A stretch of 64,000 nucleotides of DNA from contig CM082577.2 of NCBI GenBank assembly GCA_040954595.2, forward strand, positions 2,790,001 through 2,854,000, read 5' to 3'. Below are positions 46,819 through 59,997 of this stretch, piece by piece. Each line of letters opens with the position of its first letter. The first letter of the stretch is position 1. Both the position numbers and the translations under genes were made by a program. This DNA comes from Balanoglossus misakiensis (lineage: Eukaryota; Hemichordata). Under the pieces are notes generated by a model. That model was given only the letters and a program-made list of their open reading frames with translations. It searched no databases and had not been told where the DNA came from.

Positions 46819-46967
46819 GCTATTAAACGCACATGCACTAGAACCAGTGAAGTTCAGAATTGTGGAATAATATGCATTAAAGGACTCATCTGAACTAAAG
46901 GACCCAACAAAGGCCAAACTGCATCATCAATATTTCAACATGCACACAGTCAAAATTGTAAACAGAG
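46819..46967 (+). ncRNA. Isolated exon-like segment (non-coding or first coding exon)
   Basis: 149 bases are bounded by a strong acceptor (ttttttgtctctttatag) and a strong donor (gtaagagg). No frame is open across the whole segment, so it is either part of a long non-coding RNA or a 5' UTR exon. The last 28 bases start with an ATG (aacATGcac) and stay open to the donor, encoding MHTVKIVNR. No downstream gene on the + strand could be assembled with confidence. Confidence 0.3.
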
Positions 46968-49900
46968 GTAAGAGGCTTGTTTGTCACGTTTATTTTCAAA
47001 TGAATAGTCAATATTTTTAGCACTGCAGGGATGCAGTATACATATGGGATTACAAGCAATTATTTTTCTTTTGTTGTCTGACAACTTTTCTATTTTCAAA
47101 TCATAATTAATCTTTCAATTCCTGTATCTGATATTTTGTATGCCATGTTGGTTCCTTGGATAGACTAATTTAGTTGGATTTGTTCCACTTTTATGTGTTT
47201 AGATACATCTACAAATATTTTCCGACTAAAGTGTTTTGGCCATTTTTGTTCAGAAAGAATTTATCTAAATATGCACATGTAAAATTTTAATTATTTATTT
47301 ATTTGCGTTTCTGGCTTTTATCATACTAAACAAGTGTATGATTTTAATAGTTGGATTACAATATGTTGCAGGTTCAAGTATATATGTATTGTTTTTTTTG
47401 GAGAAAACATATCCATTTTCTCACTGATCAAATTATGTCAGCTAGAAGATAATAGTTGCTCAAAGCTATTTTCTAAACTTCCCTGATTTTCACAGGGGGG
47501 TTAAATCTTAAACATTTTCTTTATGACCTTAAGAAATTCATAAACTTGTTCACATTTGTCACTTAAAAATTTTAATCATGTCAAAAACTGCTATTATTCT
47601 CTTTAATTGTTTGGTAGGAAAAACATTAATTGACACCTCTGCAGGCCAGCCAAGTGACCGCCAGAACAAAGTGTGTACTGTACGGTATATTGTTGATTCT
47701 ATACACAGCTGGCAAGGGGTTTAAATTATCAATTCAGACTTGGCAAAGATGTACCTGAAATACTTGAGTCTGGGCAGGGTTTTTTAAAAAGCTGGACCCT
47801 GGGAATCACACTGTTGCATATATTGTACTTGGTTAACCTTCAACATTGTTATAAGTGTCTTGTTATTTTAGATATTGCACACTACAGCCTCCTTTTCCAG
47901 GAAACTGTTAAGCTTTAACTTCGTGCTCTTAAAACCTATAAAAAAACAAGAACTAAACAAGGTCACTGGAAAAGATTTACTCCTGTTGCTTTTATTTTCC
48001 CCTGCGACTTTCCTCATATCACATTTTTGCATAAAATGATTGAGTCATGAAATCATCTTGTGCATGTCTCGTGCATGTGCTAATTAATTAAAGTAGGTGT
48101 TTTTAGTGTTATTTTGATTACACAATGTATGAGAGGGCAGCCGGTTACACAGATGCATGGGGTGCCATGCAAAGTAGGTCACAAATTTTATGTTAGACTA
48201 AATTATGAAGGTCGATCGACTAAAATTTTAAATAGTTTGGAGGTTGTGTGTAAAATTCCCTGTGACCCGACTGGACATCACAAATTCCATGTCTGTGCCA
48301 GAAATTACATGTACCTTCAAGTGGATCATACTGCAAAATACATCATTTGTCAGAGTAGAATCAATACTACAGCGATTATATTCCCGTCCTGTCAATCGTT
48401 GGCCAGGAATTCACATACTGGCCGCACAGTGTTCATACAAAAGACACATATATTGGCATATTCCATCACATTCTAGGAATTGGTCAAACAAGAAAATACG
48501 TACAGCTGATAAAACTGAAAAAATAGTCATGGCTGATGGAGCTTTAACGTCAACTCATCAGATCCATTTATCAGAACTTAAGGCAGGGGTTACATTACAA
48601 GAAAAAGATATCTCCTCTGACGACATAAAGCCCTATAAATGACTTCTATTCAAGGAATTCTGCAGGGACGTATCATATTCATAACCATTGTTTCTTGGTA
48701 ATATCACGTCATAATTCCAGGTGTTCCGCTGCACATTGTTACAAGATAATTTTCACATAGAAAACTTAATATCAATTGGCACTAATTATGAAATGTGAAA
48801 CAGGCTAGGGAATGGAAAAACATATTTTTGTTTTCATGATGGGATTATATTTTTAGTCATTTTGCCGGAGCTGAATATTGAGCAGAAACACATGTTAGAG
48901 CATGGTTAGGTCATTCACTCTTTCCCCCTTAAGAGCTTCTAGGTTGTCGTAATCACATTCTGAGAATACTTAGAACGAGATCCCTGATTAAAGTGCAGAT
49001 GTTGTGAAAAAAAATCCAGCAGCCTGCTTGCAGCATGCATAATCTCTCTTCAAGAAGTCGATCCGTCTCAGGGTGTCAATCGAGACACGTAGTGCTAAAA
49101 TAACCACTGCTTATCTGTTCATTGACATCAAGGTGCCACTTTTACCTCTGCAGTCATCGATCGCTGCAATGCGATCTTTTGAATTCAGCCTGGAATTCTG
49201 AGAAGTTGGATCGAGGGAAATGCACTTTCAATTCAGTTCCTAAATCAGGACATGGTTAACCCAGTAATGTGAACAAATGTGGTACGTGACTGCATGCACA
49301 AGCAGCAAGTGGCAGTATTGAAAGTTCTGAGATGTAATTGCTCTAGTATACACTTTTTAAATTTAGCTGAAACACTAATTTTTTTTTCTAATTTCTGCCA
49401 TCAATATGAAAAACTTAAAAGTCAATCTTTTATAAGATATATGATATTTGTCATTAACTTAACACTGTAACAATACTTAGATGAATAATTAGTTTGCTTC
49501 AATATTTAGGGGATCTTTTCGAGGAATTGGCATTATGGTGGGCCGGCAGAGCTCCAGTCTGTTTATGGAAGCTTATAGAATAGAAGCCTAGTTGAGCAGT
49601 GGACATAAACACATTTTACCTGGGATGGCAACCAGGTGGCATATGCTGCAGCCTGATGGGATAATCCTCTCAGTAAAGACCACCACTGTTTAGGGTATAG
49701 TACAGGTATACCTGTAAAGCCCTGCGATCTAGGATTATTTCTGGCTCTACATGGTCATGTACATGGTATACATATGTCCCCAACATTTTTGATAATGAGG
49801 CTGAAGAGGCCATTCCCAAATAATAACATTCATTCCTTTGGATGTGTCGTACGTGTACACGTACATCGTCCATTTTTAGTAGACATATATTACCCGGAAA

Positions 49901-52900
49901 CTGGTTAAATGACGTGGCTGATCTCTGCAGTTTCGCATATACTCAACTTTTCTCAGAATTGTTTATATCCACTCTGGCACACATTCAATACCTGGGTGTT
50001 CAAATTCCCATGAAGTTAAACAAAGCAGAATAATTCATATATGACATCACAACAATACCGTGGCATGCGCCCTCACAAGTTCACGTGAAGACAGACGCGT
50101 GAAAGCGCCAGCGGCTTAATAACTCATCAGTAAATTCCAAGTAAATTTACCATCTGGTTGCATTTCCAGTACTTAGAATTTATTTAGGAGTAAATATCCT
50201 GACTCATGAAGTTACATGTGGTCTAAAATGATTGGTCAGTTGGCAGAACGAAAGTTACGACTGATCAGAATAACCTGGGCACGCCCTCATCGGTTGCGAC
50301 CGGGTACGGTAAGCATGTACATGTCTTTCAGTAATATTATAAATTTGTTTACACTTAAATTATAATTTCTACAAGGAATTTTCTGTATAGAATTAATTTA
50401 ATTATAAAACAGCTTCATACCACCAGTGGTGGACTATGGAGTCCTGTGATCACAATATACAGCAGCCATTCCACCTGATACGAGAGTTTACGATGGGCCA
50501 GGCCTCAGCTCATGTGATTGAAATTAAACTGTGAAACTTATGAACTCAATTAGCCAACTTCCTCTGTATTATATACATTCATAAGTTCTCAGAATTAATT
50601 CACATAATTGATAATTGCCTCGATCCTCTCCGACCCATACCTCTCAATATTGACTGTGCGCCCCCACCGACATAGCCGATGCCATATTGTACGCTTTGTG
50701 CAAATTTTCATTTATTGGTATGCACTTCTCATCTTGCAATTGAAGTTCTATCATAGTTTTTCCCAGTATTCTAGGACTTGCATGTTACATAGAAACCACC
50801 TGTCAAAAATTCCAACAATTATACAGTACACGTATCGGCATGTATATACACGACAACGCTTCCGCGTTTTTCTCGGAAAACACAATGCTAAATTAAACAT
50901 GGTGTAATTACAGAAACCATGATGCAATAAAGTCGAAACTGAAACTCCATATGAACATTTCAGATTAATGAAGATAACTAAAAACTAAAATGTTTCAATC
51001 TGATTGGTGGCGATTAAACAACGTGGAATGTACAGTACGTTGAAATGCGCCCTCACACGTGTCGATTTTCAGACGTATTTAATACACTCAGTGTTATTAT
51101 GTACTCATTGAAGATACAGCTAATACTTATCAATAACAAGAAATTCCATTTTTATGATCTCAGTGAAATTAATTAATTTGATTGTTTTAATACTGTATTG
51201 AAATAGGCAGGAATTTGTGAATTTGCATCTTACAGTAAAATCAGTTAAGTATAGGCAAACAATTGAATTGCAATGTAAAATTGATGCACATTGCATTAAG
51301 TATACATTTTTGATGTAATCTTTCTCAAGTGCATTAAAGCAGGAGCCACATGGCTCATCTGGGTGGTTTGGTAAATTAGTGACACGAAACTATAATGCTC
51401 TCTTTCATTACGATCCAAAACTGAAACTAAATTTAAGTACGTGCATGTTCTGTCATGACATCATGCACAGACACACAACCTGGCCCAAGTGTTTTTCTAA
51501 TGCTATCTTGTTGTTTTTTTTGGGGGGAATGACCAAAATCTCACCATGGCATGGTTATGCCCCTTTGAGGACATGCATCAGACAGTATACCTGAGTGTCA
51601 GAATTTGGTATTTTATTTTGCACAACATTTTAAATTTTAAAGTAGGTTTCAGTTTCGATTGGCAAGTTTTGAACGGAACGCCTTTTGTGAACACATGCTC
51701 ATGCATATCAGTTAGCCTTGGAACCACTTTGAGTGAGGTCCTCCGGGATTGGTCGTCTAAGTTTGTGTCGATTGTTTATGCCGATTATGCCGTAGTGTTT
51801 TTAGACTCACAATTGCTTCTAATTTCCAAAAATACTTCAAGAAAATTTGTTTTTGAATCCCCCAGCCTGAATTTTACAAACAAACAATTTGGTAAAATGA
51901 CATTATCACATTCTTTGTTGATATTTTGTTGAGATTGTACAATCTGCTTAGAAGTACGGTACATGTATATGAACCTTGGACAGGAAGCTTCTGCAAACAG
52001 TGCTGGTGCCTCCACTGTATTCAGGGCCAGGATAGGAATTATGAAACCATGCACTGCCGAGTATAGGGGTTGATAATTCTGTAACAGTAGACTTCGCTCA
52101 AATACATAAACTATTGTCCTGCTTAATTACAAACAAGTTTGTTTATTCTTATTCATGATCGATGACTTGATTGTATAATTGTATTTCACTAAACTTTTGT
52201 TATGAATAGATATGTCACTTGTTTGATATCTTATGTTAAACAAAGTAAATATTTACACTGGGTAAATTTATGACAATTGTGCCCTAGATGTCAAAATGTT
52301 GTTACAGAATGTTGACATATTTACATTTATTAATACATTTATGCTGATAGGGGAGTATAGGCTAAACCTTTGGAGCATCCAAGGAAAATTGCTAAATAGG
52401 GTTCTAGGATGACTACCCCCTGGACATAGAGTTTGGATCTATCTCTAACCCTATATTACTATAACTTGTAGGTGGTTAATTTTCAGGGGGGGGGGGGTTA
52501 CTCAAAACAGGGGGTGGACGATACAACTGTAAAAGTATTTCAATCAATTTTTATGAAATCTCGCGAGATTATAAGTGACAGTTTCATGGCAGATATGTGG
52601 CGCATTGTGTGTCAGGGTTCGGGGGGAGGGGTTTAAGAAAAAAAAATGTACCAACTTGGGGAAGCTTTCAGGGGACTTATACATGCAGATGAATTCAAAT
52701 TTACATTTATCAGTAATTCATGCATGGGGTTGGACTCTATAGAGGGATACAAACATGTTTTCTTCAGGTCCCACACTGATACTACTCAACTTCTGCACAG
52801 TTCTGTCAAATTGTGCTAAGATTTATCTTTCAGCATTTGAACCATGACCAATTTACACTCAGCTGTGCCAACATGCATGTTTTTGCTGCATTTGTTTTCA

Positions 52901-55900
52901 AAACTGGTTCAAATTTATTTAGAATCCTGCAGGTAAAAAATTGAAACATAAAGTGTCAGATTTTGTATGTCCCCCCAAACTTGATTATTTGTGGTGCAAA
53001 TTTCTTAAAACTTCCCTTACATGTTGGGTAATAAGTGGACAGGTTAGAATTAAGGTACTACCCATGGTTAAGTGTCAAGATGTTTGTTTTAACGCGAGAG
53101 TTTTATGGTAAAATTATTATTGAGAAAATGTGTCTATTTTTGATGTGTTTACCTTGCACTGCACGTTACAATTAAGGAATGCAAAACTGGCAGTCTATAA
53201 AATGAGTCATTTGCGGTACAGGAAAAATCCATAATGATTAAACGCTGTTATGCTACACAAAGAGGAACTACTTGGTATAAATGTTAAGGAGTGAAACCTT
53301 AGTATCACTTAATCTTATCACTGCAAAGCAACCTTGCCCATATTTGGTGATAGGGTCTTTTCCATTGATCCATTTATAATTTGCATTTGCAAAGTTATTT
53401 CGATTCAAAATAACCAATGAAAGGCTGGACAAACACAAGCTGGTATTATTTTGTATTAGTTCGAATTACAGGTAACTCTGCCATATCTGCACTCAGTGAC
53501 TTATTTTATATCAGAATGCAGCCATTACTGGTTATCAAAAGATTCTCAGTCTAAAATATTTATATAATTGTGATATTCATCAAGTGTGCAGTTAATTTGA
53601 GTTCAAAAGCAGTTGTGTTGCACAGATTTGACTACGGTTGTTAAAGAAGAAAGTGAAAGTGCAGTTGTCTATTCCATCCCACGTGTCACGATCATGCTGT
53701 GCACGTGTTGACTGCGTGTATTTTGGGAGACGCTCACAGTTCTTTCATAATTGTTATGCCAGACAGTCCAGTTGGAGGTGTTTAAATTAATATTGACAAT
53801 GTACTTTTTGTGCCAACAAAATTTCACTGTTAGATATCACTGCCTTGAAGCATGCACTGATCGAATCAGATACACAACATTACAGTTTCATTTATAGCTT
53901 TCAGATAGTTTTTAGGTACGTGATATATTACATGGAATATGATATAACCAAGCTGTTTAAAGTACACTGCCATTTAAAGCTTTTTCCCTGTTTCCTTTCC
54001 AAATGACAAAATCAATCCCACCAACATATATCTGTACATGTAACAAATACATTGTCCTCGAAACATCTAACAAACATGACAGTGAAGATTATTTAGGTGA
54101 ATTTCCACTGAGATGAATTCCACGAAAATGTTTGTCATATTGAGTTACATATGCACAGACGGAGAAATGAGGAAAATCCTCTGGAAAATGTTTGATGATA
54201 AAGATATAGAGCGCCCTCACACAGTTATAATTTTTAGGAGAGATGTAGTATTGTTATAGTGGGATACAAATTGTTAACGTTTTTTGAGACAAAGCTGCCA
54301 ATTATTTATTTTCTTAAATGACAATGACATTTAATTGATAGCACATTGACGTATGAGATATGGATATAAATGATGAAAGCATTCATCTTTTCCAAGAAAT
54401 GCAATCATATCAGGCAATTGAAGAAGTCAAGTATAAAAGAGAAATTGATGGTTACAGAAGCTTTTGAAGTACGCTATTTTTTCTCTGTGAATAAGTGTCT
54501 TCGTTCATTTCAAAATTATTTTCCTGTGTTTGTGCAGTTTTTACAAAAAATCACTGAGTATTCATCTGGTGTACATGGCAATTGAATTTGTGTAGTGGTA
54601 CACTGCGGCCATTTAAAAGAATGTATACACATACTTATTTTTTGATGTTTTGCCCTTTGACTTTTTGCGACTGTTAATTTACAGGAAGGCTAATTTTAGT
54701 TTTCAGTAGAAATTACACAAAAATATAAAGGATTGTCGGAAATAGGAAGATGTTGAACGTGACAAAGTAGAGGTTGAAAATGATCACCTTGGCTCAAAAG
54801 AGCCTTATTATTCCTCATCAAGTAACACAGATAGTGGGGTTTTCCTGGAAGGATTTGATTCCTCAGGGAATATCCATGGAAAATTGTGCTAGAAATGATA
54901 GAACAATTTCAATTCTCTCTCAGTAGTAAAATATGTCATGATTAAACCCTGATGACTTAATTGTCATATTCCCACAAAACAGCGAAACTTACCTGACGAT
55001 AAATCAAAAATTGTTCTTGTTACAAAAATATGAACTAGGGACTATATATCCTTGAGCAGAACATCAATTTCCCAAGATTGACAGCTGCGTGTATAAATTC
55101 CTAGAATGCAGGAAACATGACTCTGTTGTCCTGTGGGTATTAGCTATCAAGGTAAATTGAATGTCATTGATAAAAAAAAAACTTCGACCAGCTGTTTTGT
55201 TTTCTGACACGTCATACCTCCCACTGAGGGGAAGTTAAAAATCATCTTTTATCTGCAAATACAATTCCTATTTAATTTTTAGATGTATATAATGCTTTGT
55301 AACTTTCAGTATGCGCAGGGCTGCAGGCAGCTGTGTTGAACATATCAGACATACCCCAAGGATACAATCATCCACCTTGTTCATGCAGCCAGTATACCTC
55401 TTTTCGTCATGGCTACATAGATCTTTACATGTGTCAATTGCTCAGAAGGGCTTTTTAGCCTTCGGAGATAAAACTTAATTCAAAGAAAAGGAAACCTTTA
55501 TAGCAGGCATGCATTACTGGGATATGTCTGTGATCAGCAATTTCAGTGTCTTGTTCCAGGAATTTACGTGCGAAGATGCATGTACATGAACCCATCAGGG
55601 ATGTAGGTAGATCTGTGTCAACTGTATGGTTTGTAAACATGATCCCACAACTTGTTTTGCTCTAAGACAAATACCTTGAGAGAGATGCTTTGATCCTATT
55701 AGCATGCACTTTATTTAGGAAATTTAAAATATACATTACTTTTCATTACTCGCTGTAAGTACATTGTACTTGTCATTAAAATGTCTAGAGTGTAGACACT
55801 GTTGCTATGGCGATCTAGTTACCATGGGTTTTTTCCTCAACTCCAATTTCATCCACTAGATAAAAGCTCTGCATGAAGTAAACATATTTGGAAATGCCTA

Positions 55901-56550
55901 CTTTGTGTATGAATCAGCGGCGTTTCCATGGCAGCCTCATCTTTGTGATTTCATGACGATCATTATCCGAGACCCATAGGACATCTGAGTGTACCCTATA
56001 CATACTCTTATTCTAACGATCATGTGGTGATTGCTTTTTTTTAGCACAGTCATCCAGGTAAATCTATGAAATTCGCTAGATGTCAACTTTCCATGGTACA
56101 TGTAACTGTGACTATACTATATATGTATTTGCATAGGGACCATACACATTTAAATGGCAATTACCGTATGCATTATTTTTGTTTAAAATGCTTCACAATC
56201 AATGGTATTTTTGATAGCATAAACAGCCAGCTCAATTCTTCACGAGTGTTAATGTTGGTTTTTATTATTTTTTCGAAAACTTTCTAGGAACTTTACAGAA
56301 GTGGTTTCAAATTCTGACGATTTTTCAGAGCGTACATGTACAAACCCTGTTTATCATATAGAGGCAGGTCCACACCAAATGTAACAAATTTCATTATATT
56401 ACAGGGTCTTGCACATACTTCCATTCTCAAAGGACAACACAACAAATTTTTAATAATGATAGGTAATTTAATGATCAACCCAACTGAGAGGTACATTAGC
56501 ATAATTTACATTACTTTAATATTCACCATTATCAATGATTCAATACAATA
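46968..56550. other. Gene-free DNA, right part of the desert
   Basis: No recognised gene. Two overlapping + strand open frames (48114-48476 and 48244-48642, 120 and 132 codons) resemble no family and lack splice support. GCGCCCTCACA recurs at 50067, 51047 and 54211. A 12-G run is at 52486. Confidence 0.45.
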
Positions 56551-56559
56551 CAATGTTTA

Positions 56560-56702
56560 AGCAATAAAACACCCCCAGCCATGGTATACCACGAGATTTT
56601 GACCAGTTCACGACATATACGCACGAGCGATAGCGAGTGCGTATATGGAGTTGAACTGGTCAAAATCGAGTGGTATACCATGGCTGGGGGTGTTTTATTG
56701 CT
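56560..56702. mobile_element. Foldback palindrome (143 bp)
   Basis: AGCAATAAAACACCCCCAGC and a following long arm containing GGTATACCAC and GATTTTGACCAGTTC are repeated in inverse order, giving a nearly perfect hairpin around a short GAGCGATAGCGA centre. Likely a miniature foldback transposon. Confidence 0.7.
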
Positions 56703-56705
56703 ATT

Positions 56706-56868
56706 ATATTATGCCAGTATATTGAAACTTGGCATAAAACATTTTAAAAAGGCATTTTCTTTGACTATGATATATGACTGTGGTATATGGCTAATATATC
56801 ACGGTCACGTGTCGTGTCTCGACCAATCAAATAGCGTGATTTACACCATCAATATACTGGTATAATAT
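56706..56868. mobile_element. Adjacent inverted-repeat element (163 bp)
   Basis: ATATTATGCCAGTATATTG (56706-56724) matches the reverse complement of 56850-56868 with one mismatch. It begins three bases after the preceding palindrome, so the two may form one composite element. Confidence 0.55.
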
Positions 56869-57514
56869 AATGAGATTTATATGACATGCTATGATACACT
56901 GGCAAATTAAAAGACAACAAATCTACTGAGAGACAAAAATTTGATAGTAAACACAAACATGGACAGCACATTTCAGAAATAGTGTGTTGGACAAAAGCGT
57001 ATATTTTGTTTCAAGCAAAAATTCACCATATGAACTGTAATATCAGGGAATGATAAGATGTAAACTTTGCCTACATTGAAATTAAAACTGACTGCCTTAT
57101 ACTGCGTGACTGGAAGAAACTGAATTGTGTTGAATAAAAAATATTGACTGAAGTACACACAAACCGGTGATGTCGCTGAAGTACACACAAAATGGTGATG
57201 TCACATTCAAAGTTTGTTTTAAAGAATGGAAGGAACTGAAAGAATTACATTTTTTGTCTGAAATACTTTATGATAATCTGAAACATAAATACGTCAGGTG
57301 TATACTGTGTCACTGTCATACAATCACTCAAAGGCAGTGTTTGGTCTTGTGCTTTGGTGTCCCTGTACTTTCACTGGATGAGCATAGTAGACATAAACAA
57401 GAAAGGGTCTCAGTGGAATACTAAAGATTTTTAGGGGAGAGACTGTAACTTGCTCGGTATTATCAAGATCTGCCATTTTGAAAATTTCTGTTTGTTGAAA
57501 TTGTGATAATTATC

Positions 57515-57575
57515 AGTCACCTCCGTGGCCCAACGGTTGCACAAATAACGATAGTTCGCGGCTCTGAGAATATTA
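57515..57575 (+). repeat. Possible decayed tRNA-derived sequence
   Basis: CTCCGTGGCCCAACGGTTGC resembles a tRNA 5' half with an A-box-like tggcccaacgg, followed by gatagttcgcgg in place of a B box. It cannot be folded into a full cloverleaf; perhaps a SINE relic. Confidence 0.25.
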
Positions 57576-58738
57576 AAATTGTGAAATGTTTATAAAGTAA
57601 TAACACCCAAAAATCTATAAAAAAAACAGCCTCATAAGCATTGCACGAATCTTCTTGCAGTGTTGCGAATTTGTACGAAAAAACTGCTTCTTCTAATGTC
57701 TGAACCGCTGTCGGTCACCAGCCCCATGCATAAAGTGTACCATTACATTTTCTGCAAAAATCTAACTACGGGGGAAAATCACTCGTACACATTTTGAATT
57801 TTCATATACAATGTATAACAATGACCTGATGGGTTATTTGGTTTATCTCTGCATGACAGCACAAGATTTTCCTGATCATGTTTTTTTCAGTTGATAAATT
57901 GTTCTTGGAGACATCTGGAGATTAAGTCTATTGCTAGGTTCTTTGTTGAAAGACACTGAAACATCACATACAGTAGATTTATGACAGCATTCTAAAAATA
58001 TAATCTAGACACAAAGATTGACAAGAATTTGTTGGCCAAGAAATCGGGGTGGGGGGAACTGTTCCACTGCGTGTGGAAAAACTGATACCTTTTGATAAAC
58101 TGTACAATGATTTTTATATAATATTTTATATACATTACACCTCTAACTGTGGCACAAAATAATGACTCCATCAAGCACAAGAAACACCACAAAGAAATGC
58201 TGACATGTGCGTGAAAACAAAAATGTAGACAGGCACTATCGCAGTCGTTGTGTGAAAACTGCACGTTCCTTACGCCACTCCGATGACCTGCCAAAACCAA
58301 TGATTGCACCCATGTGACATCTGTCACGTAAACAATGGTTTTAACTGATCACTGTACTTTCAGGGTCAGTTGCCCTTTGACATCTGACCTCTGACAATGC
58401 TGACCTCTGAGCTGCACATTCCCACCAGCTGGGATTGTCCACAGTACAGAATATGTTGTATGAAATCAGTGGCATATTTTGTCAGCAAGAATAACAGCTG
58501 CTTTGTTCTATTATCAGTCGCTGAAATGTAACAAAAACAGAGACTGATATTATACCTGTCATCTACTTCATGCTGTGACAAGAGATATATAGGTTTACTT
58601 ATTAACAGTTATACAGTCCTCAGAAAGAAAAAATATTACAAAGTGTTATTGTACATAGTACGTTTAGCTTGGACTTAGTCAATCGGTCATTGCACATTTC
58701 TTTGGCGTTTTTTCTCCCGCTAAGAATTGTCTTTTTGA

Positions 58739-59997
58739 TCATGTGGTTAACATCTCTGCTTCGGTTTGTACACATTCTGCATCTTCTGTTGAGACCAGCG
58801 AGTCCTCCTGACCATTGCTCCCTTCTGCAGGGTCAGGGTCAGCAGCGCCCTCAACGTAGCTTTCAGGCAGAGGATCTTGAACGCGACCGTCACCGCCTTC
58901 AGTTTCCTCTGCCTGCTGGTCAGTCAAGGTCGATTGGTCTGAGTCAACGTCCATCCCGCCTGCTGTTTCCGTGCTGTGATCGTGGGGATCCGGCATGTCT
59001 GTCTCGAGGAAATCGCTGGAATGATCCGACTCGATCTCTCGCGTGCTGACGCTGCTGCTGTCCATGGTTTCTCCTGCGTCGTACGATTCTCCATCAAGTT
59101 TGCTGTCGTCAATCACATCCTCGGCCGCCATGTACCCCGCCGTTTGCCCGAATCCCTGAGCGCCTTCTATGGGGGCATCTCTGAAAGACTCCTCCTGGTC
59201 ACCGTCTGGATGTGGCTCCTCGCAATCGCTAATTCTGCCGGCCGCCACTGCCCTTCCCGGCGACTGACTCGGCCAGTGTTGCCACCCGTCCTGGATTCCG
59301 ACGGCCAACCTGTCGTCGTCCGTGGGGCTCGTACTGCTCACGGTTGTCGTGACGTTGAAGCTGGTCATTTCGATTCCGTCCGTGTCCGTATAACTTTTCT
59401 TCTCCTTGTGTTTGAACCGTGTCAGCGAGTCCTTCGCAATGTCCGTTATCCGGCTTTTCCCGGGCGAGGAAGAGGCCTTGGCGTTGGTCGGGGTCACGTC
59501 GATCTGCGCCTGCGACTTTCCGAAGCCGAGTCTCTGGGCGTTGGCCTCGCTGCCATGGGCGTGTGCGTTTGTGGCCTCGGACCCGGCTGACGCGTTGCTC
59601 AAGCTTCGAACCCTCTCTGTGGACGTCGGGGGCAGTATCTTCGGGGAGCCGCACTCGGCTTCAAGTTCCTGAGACCGTCCCTCGGCGAGAAGCGACGTTG
59701 GTGGCTCTTTGGCGGGCGACAGGCTGGGAGACATGGCCGCGCTCTCCGACTCGTGAATTTGCTGTGGACTTGTTGGTGCTTCTGCGGCCGCAGGCACCTG
59801 TCCCGAGGCGCCTGCATGTTGCATTCCGGGCGTGGCAGGGGCTCTGTTGAAAACAAAAGCAGACGGCGAGGTCGCCTCTTGAGCCTGCTCGACCTCTGGT
59901 GAAGCCGACACTGTTGCTTGCTGCACGTAACCATGGGCGGAGGCTGAGTGAGACGGCGACGGTCGGACTGGCACGGGGGCTGACATCCTCCTAACAC
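58739..59997 (-). CDS. CLEC16A: CLEC16A terminal exon, disordered acidic/Ser-rich tail
   Basis: 418 codons plus TGA, entered in phase 1 after acceptor ttttttcag. The start of the exon reads VRRMSAPVPVRPS. The segment is low in hydrophobics, rich in Ser, Pro, Glu and Asp, and predicted disordered. SPSLSPAKEPPTSLLAEG corresponds to a conserved island in the vertebrate tail. A basic patch (RFKHKEKK) is followed by a strongly acidic C-terminal 200 residues. It is much longer and more acidic than I recall for the vertebrate tail. High GC in this exon produces long shadow frames on the other strand. Confidence 0.88.

Noticed and set aside
51546-51932. 128-codon + strand open frame
   Set aside because: No domain or family pattern, no promoter or splice support.
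57515-57575. tRNA gene
   Set aside because: A-box-like start but no acceptor stem, anticodon arm or T-arm can be closed; kept only as a possible relic.
58976-59590. 204-codon + strand open frame opposite CLEC16A's last exon
   Set aside because: It is the antisense shadow of a GC-rich coding exon; the - strand frame matches CLEC16A and has proper splice signals.
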